Shown piece after piece: positions 8,523-17,811 of a stretch of 64,000 nucleotides of DNA. Below the pieces are notes generated by a model. That model was not told the DNA's origin and did no database searches. It saw only the letters and a program-made list of their open reading frames with translations. The first letter of the stretch is position 1; each line of letters opens with the position of its first letter. The translations under genes and the position numbers were made by a program. The stretch is from Bartonella sp. HY328 (GTDB lineage: Bacteria > Pseudomonadota > Alphaproteobacteria > Rhizobiales > Rhizobiaceae): positions 1 through 64,000 of the forward strand of contig NZ_CP104884.1 in assembly GCF_025449335.1 (NCBI RefSeq), read 5' to 3'.

Positions 8523-10421
8523 ATGAGCCAAGAAAACACCAATAAAAAGCTTAAAAATGGCGACTTAGCCCCGTTAGGTGACCTTAGCGGTAATTATTTC
8601 ATTAATGATTATCAGCGCGGCTATCGCTGGACAGAGCAACAAGTAAACGACCTTTTAAATGACATCAAAGAATTTTCCGATAATGGCGCTAAAGGGCGGT
8701 ATTTTTTACAAACCATTGTTGCCGCGCCAACAACTGGCGATAAGGCCGATAAAGATAGTAAAGCCATCAAATGTGACGTTGAAATTGTTGACGGCCAGCA
8801 GCGGCTCACCACCATTTATCTTATCAATAAAATTTTGACGAAAGAATTTAAGCAGGAAAACAGTTTAAATTTTAAGCTTTATACAAAAACGCGTGAAAAT
8901 GACAATGAAGCCTTTAGCAAGAAAATTGATTGCCTTTTGTCAGAAAAACACAATAAAAAAGCAGATGATGACGCTATAAACGTCTATTTTATTTCATCTG
9001 CAATCGAAACTATTCGGAATTTTTTTAAGAATTTTGAACCACCAAAACTAAAAGAATTTTACGACAATTTTTGCAAAAAGGTTTATGTGCTTTGGTATGA
9101 GCCTGTTGCCAGTGATGAGCATGAGCGCATTGCTACGTTTACGCGTCTTAATATGGGAAAAATTCCACTCACTTCGGCAGAATTAAGCCGCGCTTTATTG
9201 TTAGATCCAAAATACCACAATGGCGGTGATGATAATCAAAGCGATGTTGATTTAAGACGCGGTCTTATTGGTGCCAAATGGGATCAAATGGAAGTGGAAT
9301 TGCAAGATGAAAGCTTTTGGGGCTTTTTAGGGCAAAAAGATAATTATGAGACACGCATTGATTTTTTACTCAATTTTCATTTCCATAAAGACGCGAAAAC
9401 TGAAAATTATGCCGCTTATAATTGCCTTGAAGCGAAACTTGCTGAACTTGCTAAGCTTGCTGAACTGGCAAAGACAGCAAAAGCCGATGATTTAAGCATT
9501 GCTCAAAAAGTTTTTGATGAAATTTATATGGATTTTCAGCGATTAAAATCCTTTTATCTTGACCATGATATTTACCATTGGCTTGGCTTTTTAAACGGCG
9601 TTCATTCACAAAACACATCTGCCACCTTTAATCTGCTATATGAGCTTAAAGGGAAGACGAAAACGCAAATAAAACAAATTTTAAGGGCAAAAATTAAGGA
9701 AACTTGGACGGAGGTTGTTCAAAAACATCGCAAAGAAAGAGCGCTTGATAGCTTGCATTTTGATAAGGACAAGGCAATGATCGGCCGTGTGCTTTTCTTT
9801 GCCAATGTCGAATATGTGCGCCAACAAAAACGCTTGATTGGTAATGATAAACAAAATAGCAGCCATTTGCGCTATGATTTTGCCACCCATCTTGCTACAA
9901 AATGGAATATTGAGCATATCCATGCCCGCAATGTTGAAGGGCTTAACACTAAGGTGCAGTGGCAAACTTGGCTTGAAGACCAGGCAAAGGCGATCGAGTT
10001 TGTTGAGGCGGCAAAGATTGATAATGCAAAAAAAGAAGACCTTGAAAAATTGAAAAACCAAGTCAACGAGCTTTTAAAAAATATCAACAACGATACTCGC
10101 GACAAAAGCTTTGGTGAAGAATTTAAAGAGCTTGCCGATGAAGTACTTAAATTTTTTGATAAGGATGGTGGTGACGTCAATAGTTTAAGCAATTTGGCAT
10201 TGCTTGATGCTAGCACCAATTCATCGATAAGTAATTCTATTTACATCGTCAAGCAGGTTAAAATCATAGAGGCGATTAATCAAGGTGCCTTTGTGCCGCC
10301 ACTAACACAGGCGGTGTTTATGCGCTTGTTTAATATGTCGGAGCAAGGCTCACCCTTTTGGGACGAAAACGACCGTAAAACCTATATGGAAAAAATTGAG
10401 AACCTTATCAAAGGTTTTTAA
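8523..10421 (+). CDS. DUF262 protein with DUF1524/HNH-like C-terminus (GmrSD-type)
   Basis: A 632-residue protein of the GmrSD restriction family. The DUF262 (GmrS-like, ParB-fold NTPase) domain shows the YQRGYRW motif (about 29-36) and DGQQRLTT (about 91-98). The C-terminal third carries NIEHIHARN (about 462-470) and LSNLALLDASTN (about 552-563). These are the two halves expected of a DUF1524 His-Asn nuclease site (EHI...P/R, then NL.LL....N). Known relatives cleave modified phage DNA (GmrSD, BrxU) or nick phosphorothioate-linked targets (SspE). A lysine- and alanine-rich helical segment precedes the nuclease. A second DUF262 gene follows 100 bp downstream, suggesting that the two work together. 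Confidence 0.85.
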   Translation: MSQENTNKKLKNGDLAPLGDLSGNYFINDYQRGYRWTEQQVNDLLNDIKEFSDNGAKGRYFLQTIVAAPTTGDKADKDSKAIKCDVEIVDGQQRLTTIYLINKILTKEFKQENSLNFKLYTKTRENDNEAFSKKIDCLLSEKHNKKADDDAINVYFISSAIETIRNFFKNFEPPKLKEFYDNFCKKVYVLWYEPVASDEHERIATFTRLNMGKIPLTSAELSRALLLDPKYHNGGDDNQSDVDLRRGLIGAKWDQMEVELQDESFWGFLGQKDNYETRIDFLLNFHFHKDAKTENYAAYNCLEAKLAELAKLAELAKTAKADDLSIAQKVFDEIYMDFQRLKSFYLDHDIYHWLGFLNGVHSQNTSATFNLLYELKGKTKTQIKQILRAKIKETWTEVVQKHRKERALDSLHFDKDKAMIGRVLFFANVEYVRQQKRLIGNDKQNSSHLRYDFATHLATKWNIEHIHARNVEGLNTKVQWQTWLEDQAKAIEFVEAAKIDNAKKEDLEKLKNQVNELLKNINNDTRDKSFGEEFKELADEVLKFFDKDGGDVNSLSNLALLDASTNSSISNSIYIVKQVKIIEAINQGAFVPPLTQAVFMRLFNMSEQGSPFWDENDRKTYMEKIENLIKGF

Positions 10422-10521
10422 GAGTGACAATTTGCGGCAGATTTAAAGTAAAATATAAGCCTTGCAGCTGGATTTTTTATAAAAATCAATCATTTCAGTA
10501 CCACTTTTTCAAGGTGTTTTC

Positions 10522-13260
10522 ATGAATAATACTTATAGTTTTTATACGCTATTAAAAGATCATAGGGTGATTATTCCGCTTATTCAGCGCGATTATGCCC
10601 AAGGGCGGCAAAATAAATGGGTCAATGACATTCGTGATAAATTCTTAGCTTCGTTATATGATGCCGTAACGCTGCTGGAGGATAAAAAACCTCTCGTTCT
10701 CGATTTCATCTATGGCGAATTGGAAGACGAAAAATTTCACCCCTTTGATGGCCAGCAAAGGCTAACCACATTGTTTTTATTGCATTCCTATGCTGCCGTT
10801 AAAGCTAAAATGAGTGGGGAAGCAGCAAAAGGTGCTATTGCACCAGATCCGGCGGTTTTAGCCAATTTTAAATATTTTGTGCGTGAAAGCAGCCGACTTT
10901 TTTTAAGCCATTTTATCCATGAATTTATCTTAAAGCCCACTGCTAACTTTGGTGGAAACTGGTCAAAAACCATTCGCAATCAGCCTTGGTATATTTTGCA
11001 ATGGGATTTAGACCCGACAATTGCCGGCATGTTGACCATGCTTGATGCTATTGACGAAAAATTTCACGATTGTGAGGGGCTTTGGCAAACATTAACCCAA
11101 GATCAAAATAAGGCGCCGATAGTCTTTTATTATACACCGCTCACCAACCTGTCGCTATCGGCAGATGAAATCTATGTTAAAATGAATGCGCGCGGCAAGC
11201 AGCTCACCGAATTTGAAAATTTTAAAGCCTCGCTGCTTGGCCATCTAAAATCCAATGCCTCTGATAAAGTTGATGACATCGCCAAAAAGCTAGACGGTGA
11301 TTGGAGCCTATTATTTTGGAATTTAACCAAAGCAAGCAGCAATGATGACAAGACTAAAGATCGCGCTGAGTTAAGTGACAAGGCTTTCATGCGCTTTATC
11401 CGCTATTTTATCAAAATAACCTATTATCTTGGGCAAAATAGCGGTGCGCTAAACAAAAAAAATAGCAAAAGTCAAAACGATATTAGTGAAAAAGAAGATT
11501 TTTCAAAACGTATAGCCAATGTCAACCGCGCTTTTCTTGATGTCATTGGTGAAAAATGCAATGCTACAAGCCTTCATATTATTGAGGGGATTGAGTGCCT
11601 TAAAGGAGTAAGCACTCATCTTGACCTTTTTGAAACCATTCTGGACACATTGGCTAAAATTCCTATTGCAGCCAATGCTAAACACTTCCGCCACTGTTTT
11701 TATATTGCAAATACCAATCGATTAACGCCACCAAGCAAAACAAGAATTGCCCTTTTTACCGCTATTGGCGATGGTGATGACAAAAATAGCGTTCATTTTC
11801 TCAAAGCCCTCATTGCCAAGGATAATGGCTTGAGTTTGGCGAGTGAAATTATGCTTTTTGCTTGCCTCCTTGCTTTTATCAAGCATAAAGAAAGCCATGA
11901 AAATCCATTGCAAATAGAGCGCAAAAATTTAAGAATTTTGCGCAATCTTTTAGTTAATTCACCCTATGAAATGCGTGTTGAAAATTTTGGTGCGCTTATT
12001 AGCGAAACAGCCACGCTTATGCTCACCGGTACATTTGAACAAGCCGAAGCCTTTAGCAAATTTCAAAAGGATGAGGAGTCAAGAAAATTAAACTATCGTC
12101 AACAATGGCAAGATGATGCCAATGCTATTGCCAATTTAAACCGTTTAGAAAATCACATCTTTTTGCAAGGCAGCATAGGTATTTTTGAAGATGATAAAAG
12201 CCAAAAACAAACTGAACAAGATTTGCCACCCTATCAAACCTTAAAAGAGCGGTTAAGCCAAGGCCGCCGCCTCTTTTGCGCCCTAACACTTGAAACCCCA
12301 AGCCACAATCAGGTGCCGCTTTCACTCTTCATGCAAGCCATGCTTACTGAGCAAGATTATTATTATGAGCTATCAAAAGGCAATCCGTATCATTTTCGCT
12401 GTGGCTATGGTAAGGTGTATAATATATCTGACGCTTACCCGTCATTTACGCAAATATTTGTTCCAAAAGATCAGGACAGTCGCGGAAAATGCCAAACAGC
12501 TTTGCTTGCGCTTTGTGTGTTGATAAAGGATAAAACGAATATTGCCAAAGAATTTGAAACACAAATTTTAGCATGGCTAAAATCTTGCGAGGAAGCTAAA
12601 GCATTTTGTTGGCGTTATTATTTGGTAAAATATCCTAAAATGTTAAGCGATCCGGAGTTTAGCCATTATGGCATATTTTCAACCACTAGAGGACGCTTTT
12701 CTAGCGAAATTTTTAAACGGCAAAACCGCACGGATGGAAGCTATCAAAATAGTCTACTGCGCCAATTATTCCACACGATGAATGAAACCCGATGGAAAGA
12801 TGACGCAGATAAGAACTTGTTTCAAGATGACGCTATTTATGAAAATGGTCTCACACTGTCCAATGGTTTAATTTTAAAAAGTGGTGAATTTGGCTGGCAA
12901 TTAATCAGCAAAAATGAGAAGGAGCCTGACAAGGCAAAGCACCTTCAAAAAATTGCGGATATGAATAAAAAATTAGCTGAAAGTAATGCTACATTGCCGC
13001 AAATTGACCAAAACGGCCATATCGCCATTGCGGGCTTAGAAAAAACGCGCCCCAAAGACCAAAATCAACAATTGAAAAGTAAACATGATATGGCCAGTGA
13101 CGCTTTCAACGACACGGATGTTTCAATAAGTGATAAGTATAACGAAGTAGAGCTTTACCGCGACTATGACCACTATGACCGCATCCTATTAATGCAAAAT
13201 ATATTGACTAAATGGTTTGATCTTGAAACCAAGCCTTTAGCCTCAGACCAAAAGTTTTAG
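10522..13260 (+). CDS. Large DUF262 protein, partner of the preceding gene
   Basis: A 912-residue protein with an N-terminal DUF262 domain: IPLIQRDYAQGR (about 18-29), FDGQQRLTTLFLLH (about 75-88) and a later NARGKQLTEFENFKASLLG block (about 219-238). The last two are typical of a DUF262 subfamily. The C-terminal 500 residues are mostly helical by composition, and I see no HNH or DUF1524 signature there. Its role is probably target sensing or a nucleotide-driven switch for the upstream nuclease-bearing partner; this is inference. Starting ATG at 10522, with a GGTG site about 8 nt before. A weak hairpin follows the gene. Confidence 0.8.
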   Translation: MNNTYSFYTLLKDHRVIIPLIQRDYAQGRQNKWVNDIRDKFLASLYDAVTLLEDKKPLVLDFIYGELEDEKFHPFDGQQRLTTLFLLHSYAAVKAKMSGEAAKGAIAPDPAVLANFKYFVRESSRLFLSHFIHEFILKPTANFGGNWSKTIRNQPWYILQWDLDPTIAGMLTMLDAIDEKFHDCEGLWQTLTQDQNKAPIVFYYTPLTNLSLSADEIYVKMNARGKQLTEFENFKASLLGHLKSNASDKVDDIAKKLDGDWSLLFWNLTKASSNDDKTKDRAELSDKAFMRFIRYFIKITYYLGQNSGALNKKNSKSQNDISEKEDFSKRIANVNRAFLDVIGEKCNATSLHIIEGIECLKGVSTHLDLFETILDTLAKIPIAANAKHFRHCFYIANTNRLTPPSKTRIALFTAIGDGDDKNSVHFLKALIAKDNGLSLASEIMLFACLLAFIKHKESHENPLQIERKNLRILRNLLVNSPYEMRVENFGALISETATLMLTGTFEQAEAFSKFQKDEESRKLNYRQQWQDDANAIANLNRLENHIFLQGSIGIFEDDKSQKQTEQDLPPYQTLKERLSQGRRLFCALTLETPSHNQVPLSLFMQAMLTEQDYYYELSKGNPYHFRCGYGKVYNISDAYPSFTQIFVPKDQDSRGKCQTALLALCVLIKDKTNIAKEFETQILAWLKSCEEAKAFCWRYYLVKYPKMLSDPEFSHYGIFSTTRGRFSSEIFKRQNRTDGSYQNSLLRQLFHTMNETRWKDDADKNLFQDDAIYENGLTLSNGLILKSGEFGWQLISKNEKEPDKAKHLQKIADMNKKLAESNATLPQIDQNGHIAIAGLEKTRPKDQNQQLKSKHDMASDAFNDTDVSISDKYNEVELYRDYDHYDRILLMQNILTKWFDLETKPLASDQKF

Positions 13261-13337
13261 CTTGTTTTTAAGCTTGCCCATTAATGGCTAAGCTGCAAGT
13301 CTTTATCGCGTGATTGGGCGCTATGCAAAAAGGCGAG

Positions 13338-13369
13338 GGGGATAGCTGCAAAAGCCGCGCAATATCCCC
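13338..13369 (+). terminator. Weak hairpin after the DUF262 pair
   Basis: GGGGATA (13338-13344) pairs with TATCCCC (13363-13369) across an 18-nt loop. A short T-containing stretch follows. It could end the defence transcript. Confidence 0.4.
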
Positions 13370-13420
13370 TTATTGTTTACTTAAATATCACATTATGCCA
13401 TGATTATGATTTGATTATTT

Positions 13421-13642
13421 TTACTGACGCCCCAAACTAAAAATCAATAATATAGGGGCGAAAGCCGAAATAGTAATGTTGATATTTTTGCAAGATATTA
13501 AGACTAATAACGATGTCAAGGAAGCCGATATATAAAACACCCAATTGCTTTCTGCTATTAAAAATTTTGTTTTGAAAATATAAATTAGGAATAAAATGAT
13601 TATAGATACAATAAAATAAGGCAAAGTTTGAAAATAAGGCAA
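13421..13642 (-). CDS. Possible small hydrophobic protein or remnant
   Basis: A 73-codon open frame with two or three hydrophobic segments (FIVSIIILFLIYIF; ASLTSLLVLIS; ISAFAPILLIF). The only available start is a TTG with no clear ribosome site, and the next gene is divergent just 3 bp away. It reads like part of a membrane protein, so it may be the tail of a decayed gene. I do not recognise it. Confidence 0.3.
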   Translation of the reverse strand: MPYFQTLPYFIVSIIILFLIYIFKTKFLIAESNWVFYISASLTSLLVLISCKNINITISAFAPILLIFSLGRQ

Positions 13643-13645
13643 ATT

Positions 13646-14026
13646 ATGAAAGTTTCATTACCAGCTAACTTTAGCAGTAAGATTTTTATCTGGCTTGCAA
13701 TCATTATTGATTGCATTTTTATTGTTAAAATAATCGATTTTTTTAACCCTTTAGGATCTCATTTATTTAATTTTTTGATTGATTTTTTCGGGCCTAATTC
13801 GGCTTTTTGGGTGTTAGATTTTTTAGGATTTCTAAGTGGGGTATCGTTTATACTTAACTTTACAATATTGATTATTTTAGCAACAATTTTTTGGGTTTTT
13901 GCCCTTAATTCCCGACATTATACCAGTAATATGGCCGATCTCATAAGCAGTCTTATAAAAATTCATTTGGTTATACTATTTTTTATGGCGATGATTGCCT
14001 TGAGCACATTTATCAGCCGCCACTAA
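13646..14026 (+). CDS. Small four-helix membrane protein of unknown function
   Basis: A 126-residue hydrophobic protein starting MKVSLPANF. I chose the ATG at 13646 over an upstream TTG because AAGG lies 7 nt before it. Membrane segments are visible at about 11-28, 52-72, 75-95 and 103-120 (FIWLAIIIDCIFIVKII; WVLDFLGFLSGVSFIL; ILIILATIFWVFAL; IHLVILFFMAMIALSTF). No family was recognised. It stands alone between the defence cassette and a convergent ABC substrate-binding protein. Confidence 0.55.
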   Translation: MKVSLPANFSSKIFIWLAIIIDCIFIVKIIDFFNPLGSHLFNFLIDFFGPNSAFWVLDFLGFLSGVSFILNFTILIILATIFWVFALNSRHYTSNMADLISSLIKIHLVILFFMAMIALSTFISRH

Positions 14027-14059
14027 ATATATATACTATTTTTGCCTTATGATAAAACT

Positions 14060-14082
14060 GGGAAGTGCAATAAGCACTTCCC
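14060..14082 (-). terminator. Terminator hairpin of the substrate-binding protein gene
   Basis: GGGAAGTGC and GCACTTCCC form a perfect 9-bp stem with a 5-nt loop. Read on the minus strand it is followed by AGTTTTATC. It also lies 34 bp after the convergent plus-strand gene and may serve both. Confidence 0.7.
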
Positions 14083-14090
14083 ATAAAACT

Positions 14091-15065
14091 TTAGCGAAGT
14101 ACCTTCGCCGCACGGTCAATCACCGCTTGTGGAACGGTAACGCCCAATTTTTCTGCGGCTTGTAAATCAATCGAAATATCCTTAGCAGGTGGGGTAGTAA
14201 CTGCAATATCGGCTGGCTTTTCGCCTTTCAAAATACGCTCGACCAGCTTGCCTGTTTCAATTCCAGCATCATAATAATTAATGCCTTGCGCCGCAAAGGG
14301 GCCACGGCCAATAGAACTTGCATCGGCAGTAAATAATGGTGTTTTGCTTTCAAGCGCAACCACAGATACCCCTTCAAGAACCGAAATGATCATATTATCG
14401 GTTGGTACATATATAACGTCAACCTTGCCAAGCAGCGAGCGCGTGGCGGCTTGCACATCTGATGCTTTAGATGCGGATGCTGGAACAATATTAATATTAT
14501 TAGCCTTGGCAACTTCTTCCAATAATTTCAAATTGGACACAGAATTGGCTTCGCCGGCATTATAAAGGTAACCGATATTTTTTAAATCTGGGAATATTTC
14601 TTTTAGCAATTTGATATGTTCGTCAACTGGCGAGCGATCTGATACGCCAGTGACATTAGCCCCCGGTTTATCAAGGCTAGCAACCAATTTTGCTTCTACG
14701 GGATCAGATACGGCAGAAAATACAATTGGAATTTCTTTTGTTGTTGCTGCCATGGTTTGCGCCGATGGCGTAGCAATTGCTACAATTACATTTGGTTCTT
14801 CACCAACAAATTGACGGGCAATTTGCGTTGCAGTTGGAATATTGCCTTGTGCCGATTGAAAATTAATCGTTAAATTTTCACCTTTTTTATAGCCTTGCTG
14901 CTCAAGATAATCTTCAACGCCTTTGCGCACTGCATCAAGAGCAGGGTGGGCAACTATTTGAGTGATATCCACTTGCACTTTATCAGCAGCGTTGGCCGTT
15001 AGGCTGATTAGGCTAGGCGTTGCAAAGGATAAAGCGGCCACAGCGGCGATTAGCAATTTTTTCAT
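14091..15065 (-). CDS. ABC transporter substrate-binding protein, ABC_sub_bind (TrpX-like) family
   Basis: A 324-residue periplasmic binding protein. I start it at MKKLLIAAV (15065), which has AGAAGGGAAA just upstream; the frame stays open for 27 more codons but those look non-coding. The signal peptide ends near TANAADK. Family features include ITQIVAHPALDAVRKGVEDYL at the mature N-terminus, the VAIATPSAQTM segment, PIVFSAVSDPVEAKLV and the KPGANVTGVSD block. These match the ABC_sub_bind family, linked to tryptophan/tyrosine-type uptake. The usual permease and ATPase genes are missing on both sides, so this is an orphan receptor or borrows another transporter. Confidence 0.85.
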   Translation of the reverse strand: MKKLLIAAVAALSFATPSLISLTANAADKVQVDITQIVAHPALDAVRKGVEDYLEQQGYKKGENLTINFQSAQGNIPTATQIARQFVGEEPNVIVAIATPSAQTMAATTKEIPIVFSAVSDPVEAKLVASLDKPGANVTGVSDRSPVDEHIKLLKEIFPDLKNIGYLYNAGEANSVSNLKLLEEVAKANNINIVPASASKASDVQAATRSLLGKVDVIYVPTDNMIISVLEGVSVVALESKTPLFTADASSIGRGPFAAQGINYYDAGIETGKLVERILKGEKPADIAVTTPPAKDISIDLQAAEKLGVTVPQAVIDRAAKVLR

Positions 15066-15260
15066 AATATTTCCCTTCTTTTGCGGGATGAACAAGATTA
15101 ATAATGTCGTTGCAACTTTTATGCATGAATTTAACGCTAAAGGCAATTATTTTGACCGATATTTATATGGCAAAGTTATTACTTTCCAAATGATGTTTGA
15201 TTGATATTTCTATAGGATCATGGTATCGCTAACCAACAACATATAGTAATTGGTCAGTTT

Positions 15261-16643
15261 ATGGTTTTTTCATCTCTTTCATTTATTTTCTTGCTTTTTC
15301 CGCTTGCACTCTTTTTAGATATGGTGGCGCGGTCGTTTAAAAATATATATTTGCGCAATAGCTTTTTACTGGCGACAAGCTTGTTATTTTATACTTGGGG
15401 GGAGGCGTATAATGTCTTCTTACTGCTTGGACTTGCTATTTTAAACTATATTGGCGGCAATAATATTGCCAAATCAAAAAATAAAAAATTTCACCTCATT
15501 TCACTCATCTTTATTAACCTTGGCATTCTGTTTTATTATAAATATTTCGTTTGGGCGATGTCATTAGTATTGCCTAATGTCTCAGTTACCCATCACACAA
15601 TGCCGCTCGGTATAAGTTTTTTCACTTTCCATGCTTTAAGCTATATTATTGATATTTATCGCGGACAAATAAAGCCTGCTCGAAATGCTCTTGATTTTCT
15701 GACCTACTTTTGCATGTTTCCCCATCTTGTTGCAGGACCAATTGTACGCTTTGCGCAAGTGCAAGATGATATTGACCAACGAGGTCCAAGTCGTGAACTA
15801 TTCAATTTTGGCGTTTATCGATTTTTGGTCGGCCTGAATAAAAAAGTATTAATTGCAAATTCTGCGGCATATCTTGCCGATGCGGCTTTTACTAACTCGA
15901 TTAGCGGTGTTGGTATGTTAGATGCTTGGATTGGCATTTTAGCTTATGCAATTCAAATTTATTTTGACTTTTCTGGCTATTCGGATATGGCGATTGGTCT
16001 TGCCGCAATGATAGGCTTTCGCTTTGAAGAAAACTTTAAACGACCTTATTCTTCTGCCTCCATTAAAGAATTTTGGCGCCGTTGGCATATATCACTTTCA
16101 AGTTGGTTCCGCGATTATGTCTATATTCCCCTTGGCGGAAGTCGCGGCGGCGAATGGGGCACTTACCGTAATTTATTAATCGTGTTTTTCCTTTGTGGCT
16201 TATGGCATGGTGCCAATTTAACCTTCATAATTTGGGGTTTGTGGCACGGCGCATTTTTAGTGGTAGAGCGTTTAAAGCCAGTTGCAGCTTTAATTGACCG
16301 TTTGCCAATATTTGTTATGCGCATTTATACAATAATTATAGTTCTGATCGGTTGGGTATTCTTTCGATCCAATGATTTAGGTTCTGCGATAGCTTATCTT
16401 GGGCACATGTTTAGTTTCCAAAGCATGGAAGCCACCCTTATTTATTATAAGATACCTAGCCTTTTAACCGCGATTGGTATCCTAATTGTGCTAATTCCAG
16501 ACCGCTTTATTCCCCAGCCTACCTCCCATAAACCGGCAGCATTTGGCTTTAGTATTTACTTAGTGCAAGCAATTTTGTTTTTTGCGTCATTGTCGATGTT
16601 ATTAACTAATTCTCGCAACCCATTTATTTATTTCAATTTTTAA
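15261..16643 (+). CDS. MBOAT-family membrane O-acyltransferase (AlgI-like)
   Basis: A 460-residue multi-pass membrane enzyme that moves acetyl groups across the inner membrane to a cell-surface polymer. Visible family motifs: the N-terminal YTWGEAYN segment, PLGISFFTFHALSYIIDIYRG (about 114-134), PHLVAGPIVRF (about 155-165), FWRRWHISLSSWFRDYVYIP (about 271-290) and the catalytic histidine region LCGLWHGANLTFIIWGLWHG (about 312-331). The next gene, 17 bp downstream, encodes an AlgJ/AlgX-like partner, so the two form an O-acetylation module. No polysaccharide synthesis gene is nearby, so the acceptor is unknown (peptidoglycan, lipopolysaccharide or an unlinked exopolysaccharide). Confidence 0.9.
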   Translation: MVFSSLSFIFLLFPLALFLDMVARSFKNIYLRNSFLLATSLLFYTWGEAYNVFLLLGLAILNYIGGNNIAKSKNKKFHLISLIFINLGILFYYKYFVWAMSLVLPNVSVTHHTMPLGISFFTFHALSYIIDIYRGQIKPARNALDFLTYFCMFPHLVAGPIVRFAQVQDDIDQRGPSRELFNFGVYRFLVGLNKKVLIANSAAYLADAAFTNSISGVGMLDAWIGILAYAIQIYFDFSGYSDMAIGLAAMIGFRFEENFKRPYSSASIKEFWRRWHISLSSWFRDYVYIPLGGSRGGEWGTYRNLLIVFFLCGLWHGANLTFIIWGLWHGAFLVVERLKPVAALIDRLPIFVMRIYTIIIVLIGWVFFRSNDLGSAIAYLGHMFSFQSMEATLIYYKIPSLLTAIGILIVLIPDRFIPQPTSHKPAAFGFSIYLVQAILFFASLSMLLTNSRNPFIYFNF

Positions 16644-16660
16644 ACGAGGGTGGATTAGTT

Positions 16661-17788
16661 ATGACCGGTATTAACAATATGAAAAACCTCATTTCTTGCG
16701 TCTTTTTATTGACACTATTTTTTATACCTTTGTTGCTTTTTTTTAAACCAGCCAGCGATTTACTTGTTGATGAAAAACGAGAACCAACAGCATTTCCAAA
16801 ACATTTTAAAATTACCAATTCGCATGCCATTAAGGATTACTTTTCTGAAATTGATAAATTTGTTTCTGATAATTTTCCTAGTCGCTCGGAATTTATAGGC
16901 TTTAACAGAGGGATAACCCTTTATTTTCATGATAATATTGATGCCCGAAAAGCTTTTAGAGGACAGGAGAATTGGCTATTTTTAGGTAACGATTACAATC
17001 AGACGATAGATAAATTGACCGGCAACAAACCTATTAATTCACAGATTGTGGATAATCGGTCTAAAGCACTTGAAGCTTATGTAAATATATTTGCAGAGCA
17101 TGGTATAAAAACGATTTTTTTAGTGGGACCCAATAAATACAGTATTTATCCTGAAAAATTACCGTCCTTTTTGAAGCCAACATCACAGCGATATATAACG
17201 CCGATAATCAGACAAATGCAAAATGATGGTATTGATGTTTATGATCCCACACGTGATTTAATTAATTATAAGCACGCTGGCTTGTTGTATTATCGTACCG
17301 ACACGCATTGGAACTTAAAAGCAGGTGAGCTTGTAGCCCTTAATCTTTTAAAAAAATGGCATTTAAATGCGCCTCCTGCATATAGTCTTGAGGCGATTAA
17401 GGCTCGTAATGGTGATCTTGTTTCCATTGCCAGCCTTACATCTATTACTCTTGTAGATGATGATAATTATAGTGTTAAATATAGGTCGCCATCACCTCAT
17501 GCCAAGCTTATAAAAGAAGATGGTACTGAAACTCAATTCGATTTAGATACTATTGCAACAACAGATAATAATATAATAATTAATCCTGATGCTACCAATC
17601 AAGTGAATTTATGGATTGTTGGCGACTCTTTCACTGGATCAATACAGCCTTTTTTAGCAGGTGCGATAAGCCATATTGAAATGATGCATATTCAGAAAAA
17701 TACGGCTAGTGATATTGCGCAGAGACTAGCAAATGCTAAGGAAAAACCTCAATATGCTTTAATTGTACTCGTTGAGCGTGGTATATAA
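16661..17788 (+). CDS. AlgJ/AlgX-like SGNH-hydrolase-type O-acetyltransferase
   Basis: A 375-residue protein with one N-terminal membrane anchor (about 8-30) and a periplasmic SGNH-type domain. The signature Asp-Thr-His-Trp is present in YYRTDTHWN (about 210-218), and the nucleophile serine lies in VGDSFTGS (about 319-326). WLFLGNDYNQ near 108 also fits the AlgX/AlgJ family. It would take acetyl groups delivered by the MBOAT partner and attach them to a glycan. Starts at 16661 and 16679 (MKNLISC) are both possible; the first has GAGGG about 12 nt upstream. Confidence 0.85.
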   Translation: MTGINNMKNLISCVFLLTLFFIPLLLFFKPASDLLVDEKREPTAFPKHFKITNSHAIKDYFSEIDKFVSDNFPSRSEFIGFNRGITLYFHDNIDARKAFRGQENWLFLGNDYNQTIDKLTGNKPINSQIVDNRSKALEAYVNIFAEHGIKTIFLVGPNKYSIYPEKLPSFLKPTSQRYITPIIRQMQNDGIDVYDPTRDLINYKHAGLLYYRTDTHWNLKAGELVALNLLKKWHLNAPPAYSLEAIKARNGDLVSIASLTSITLVDDDNYSVKYRSPSPHAKLIKEDGTETQFDLDTIATTDNNIIINPDATNQVNLWIVGDSFTGSIQPFLAGAISHIEMMHIQKNTASDIAQRLANAKEKPQYALIVLVERGI

Positions 17789-17811
17789 GGTTAATTTCTA
17801 GAAAGACTTAA

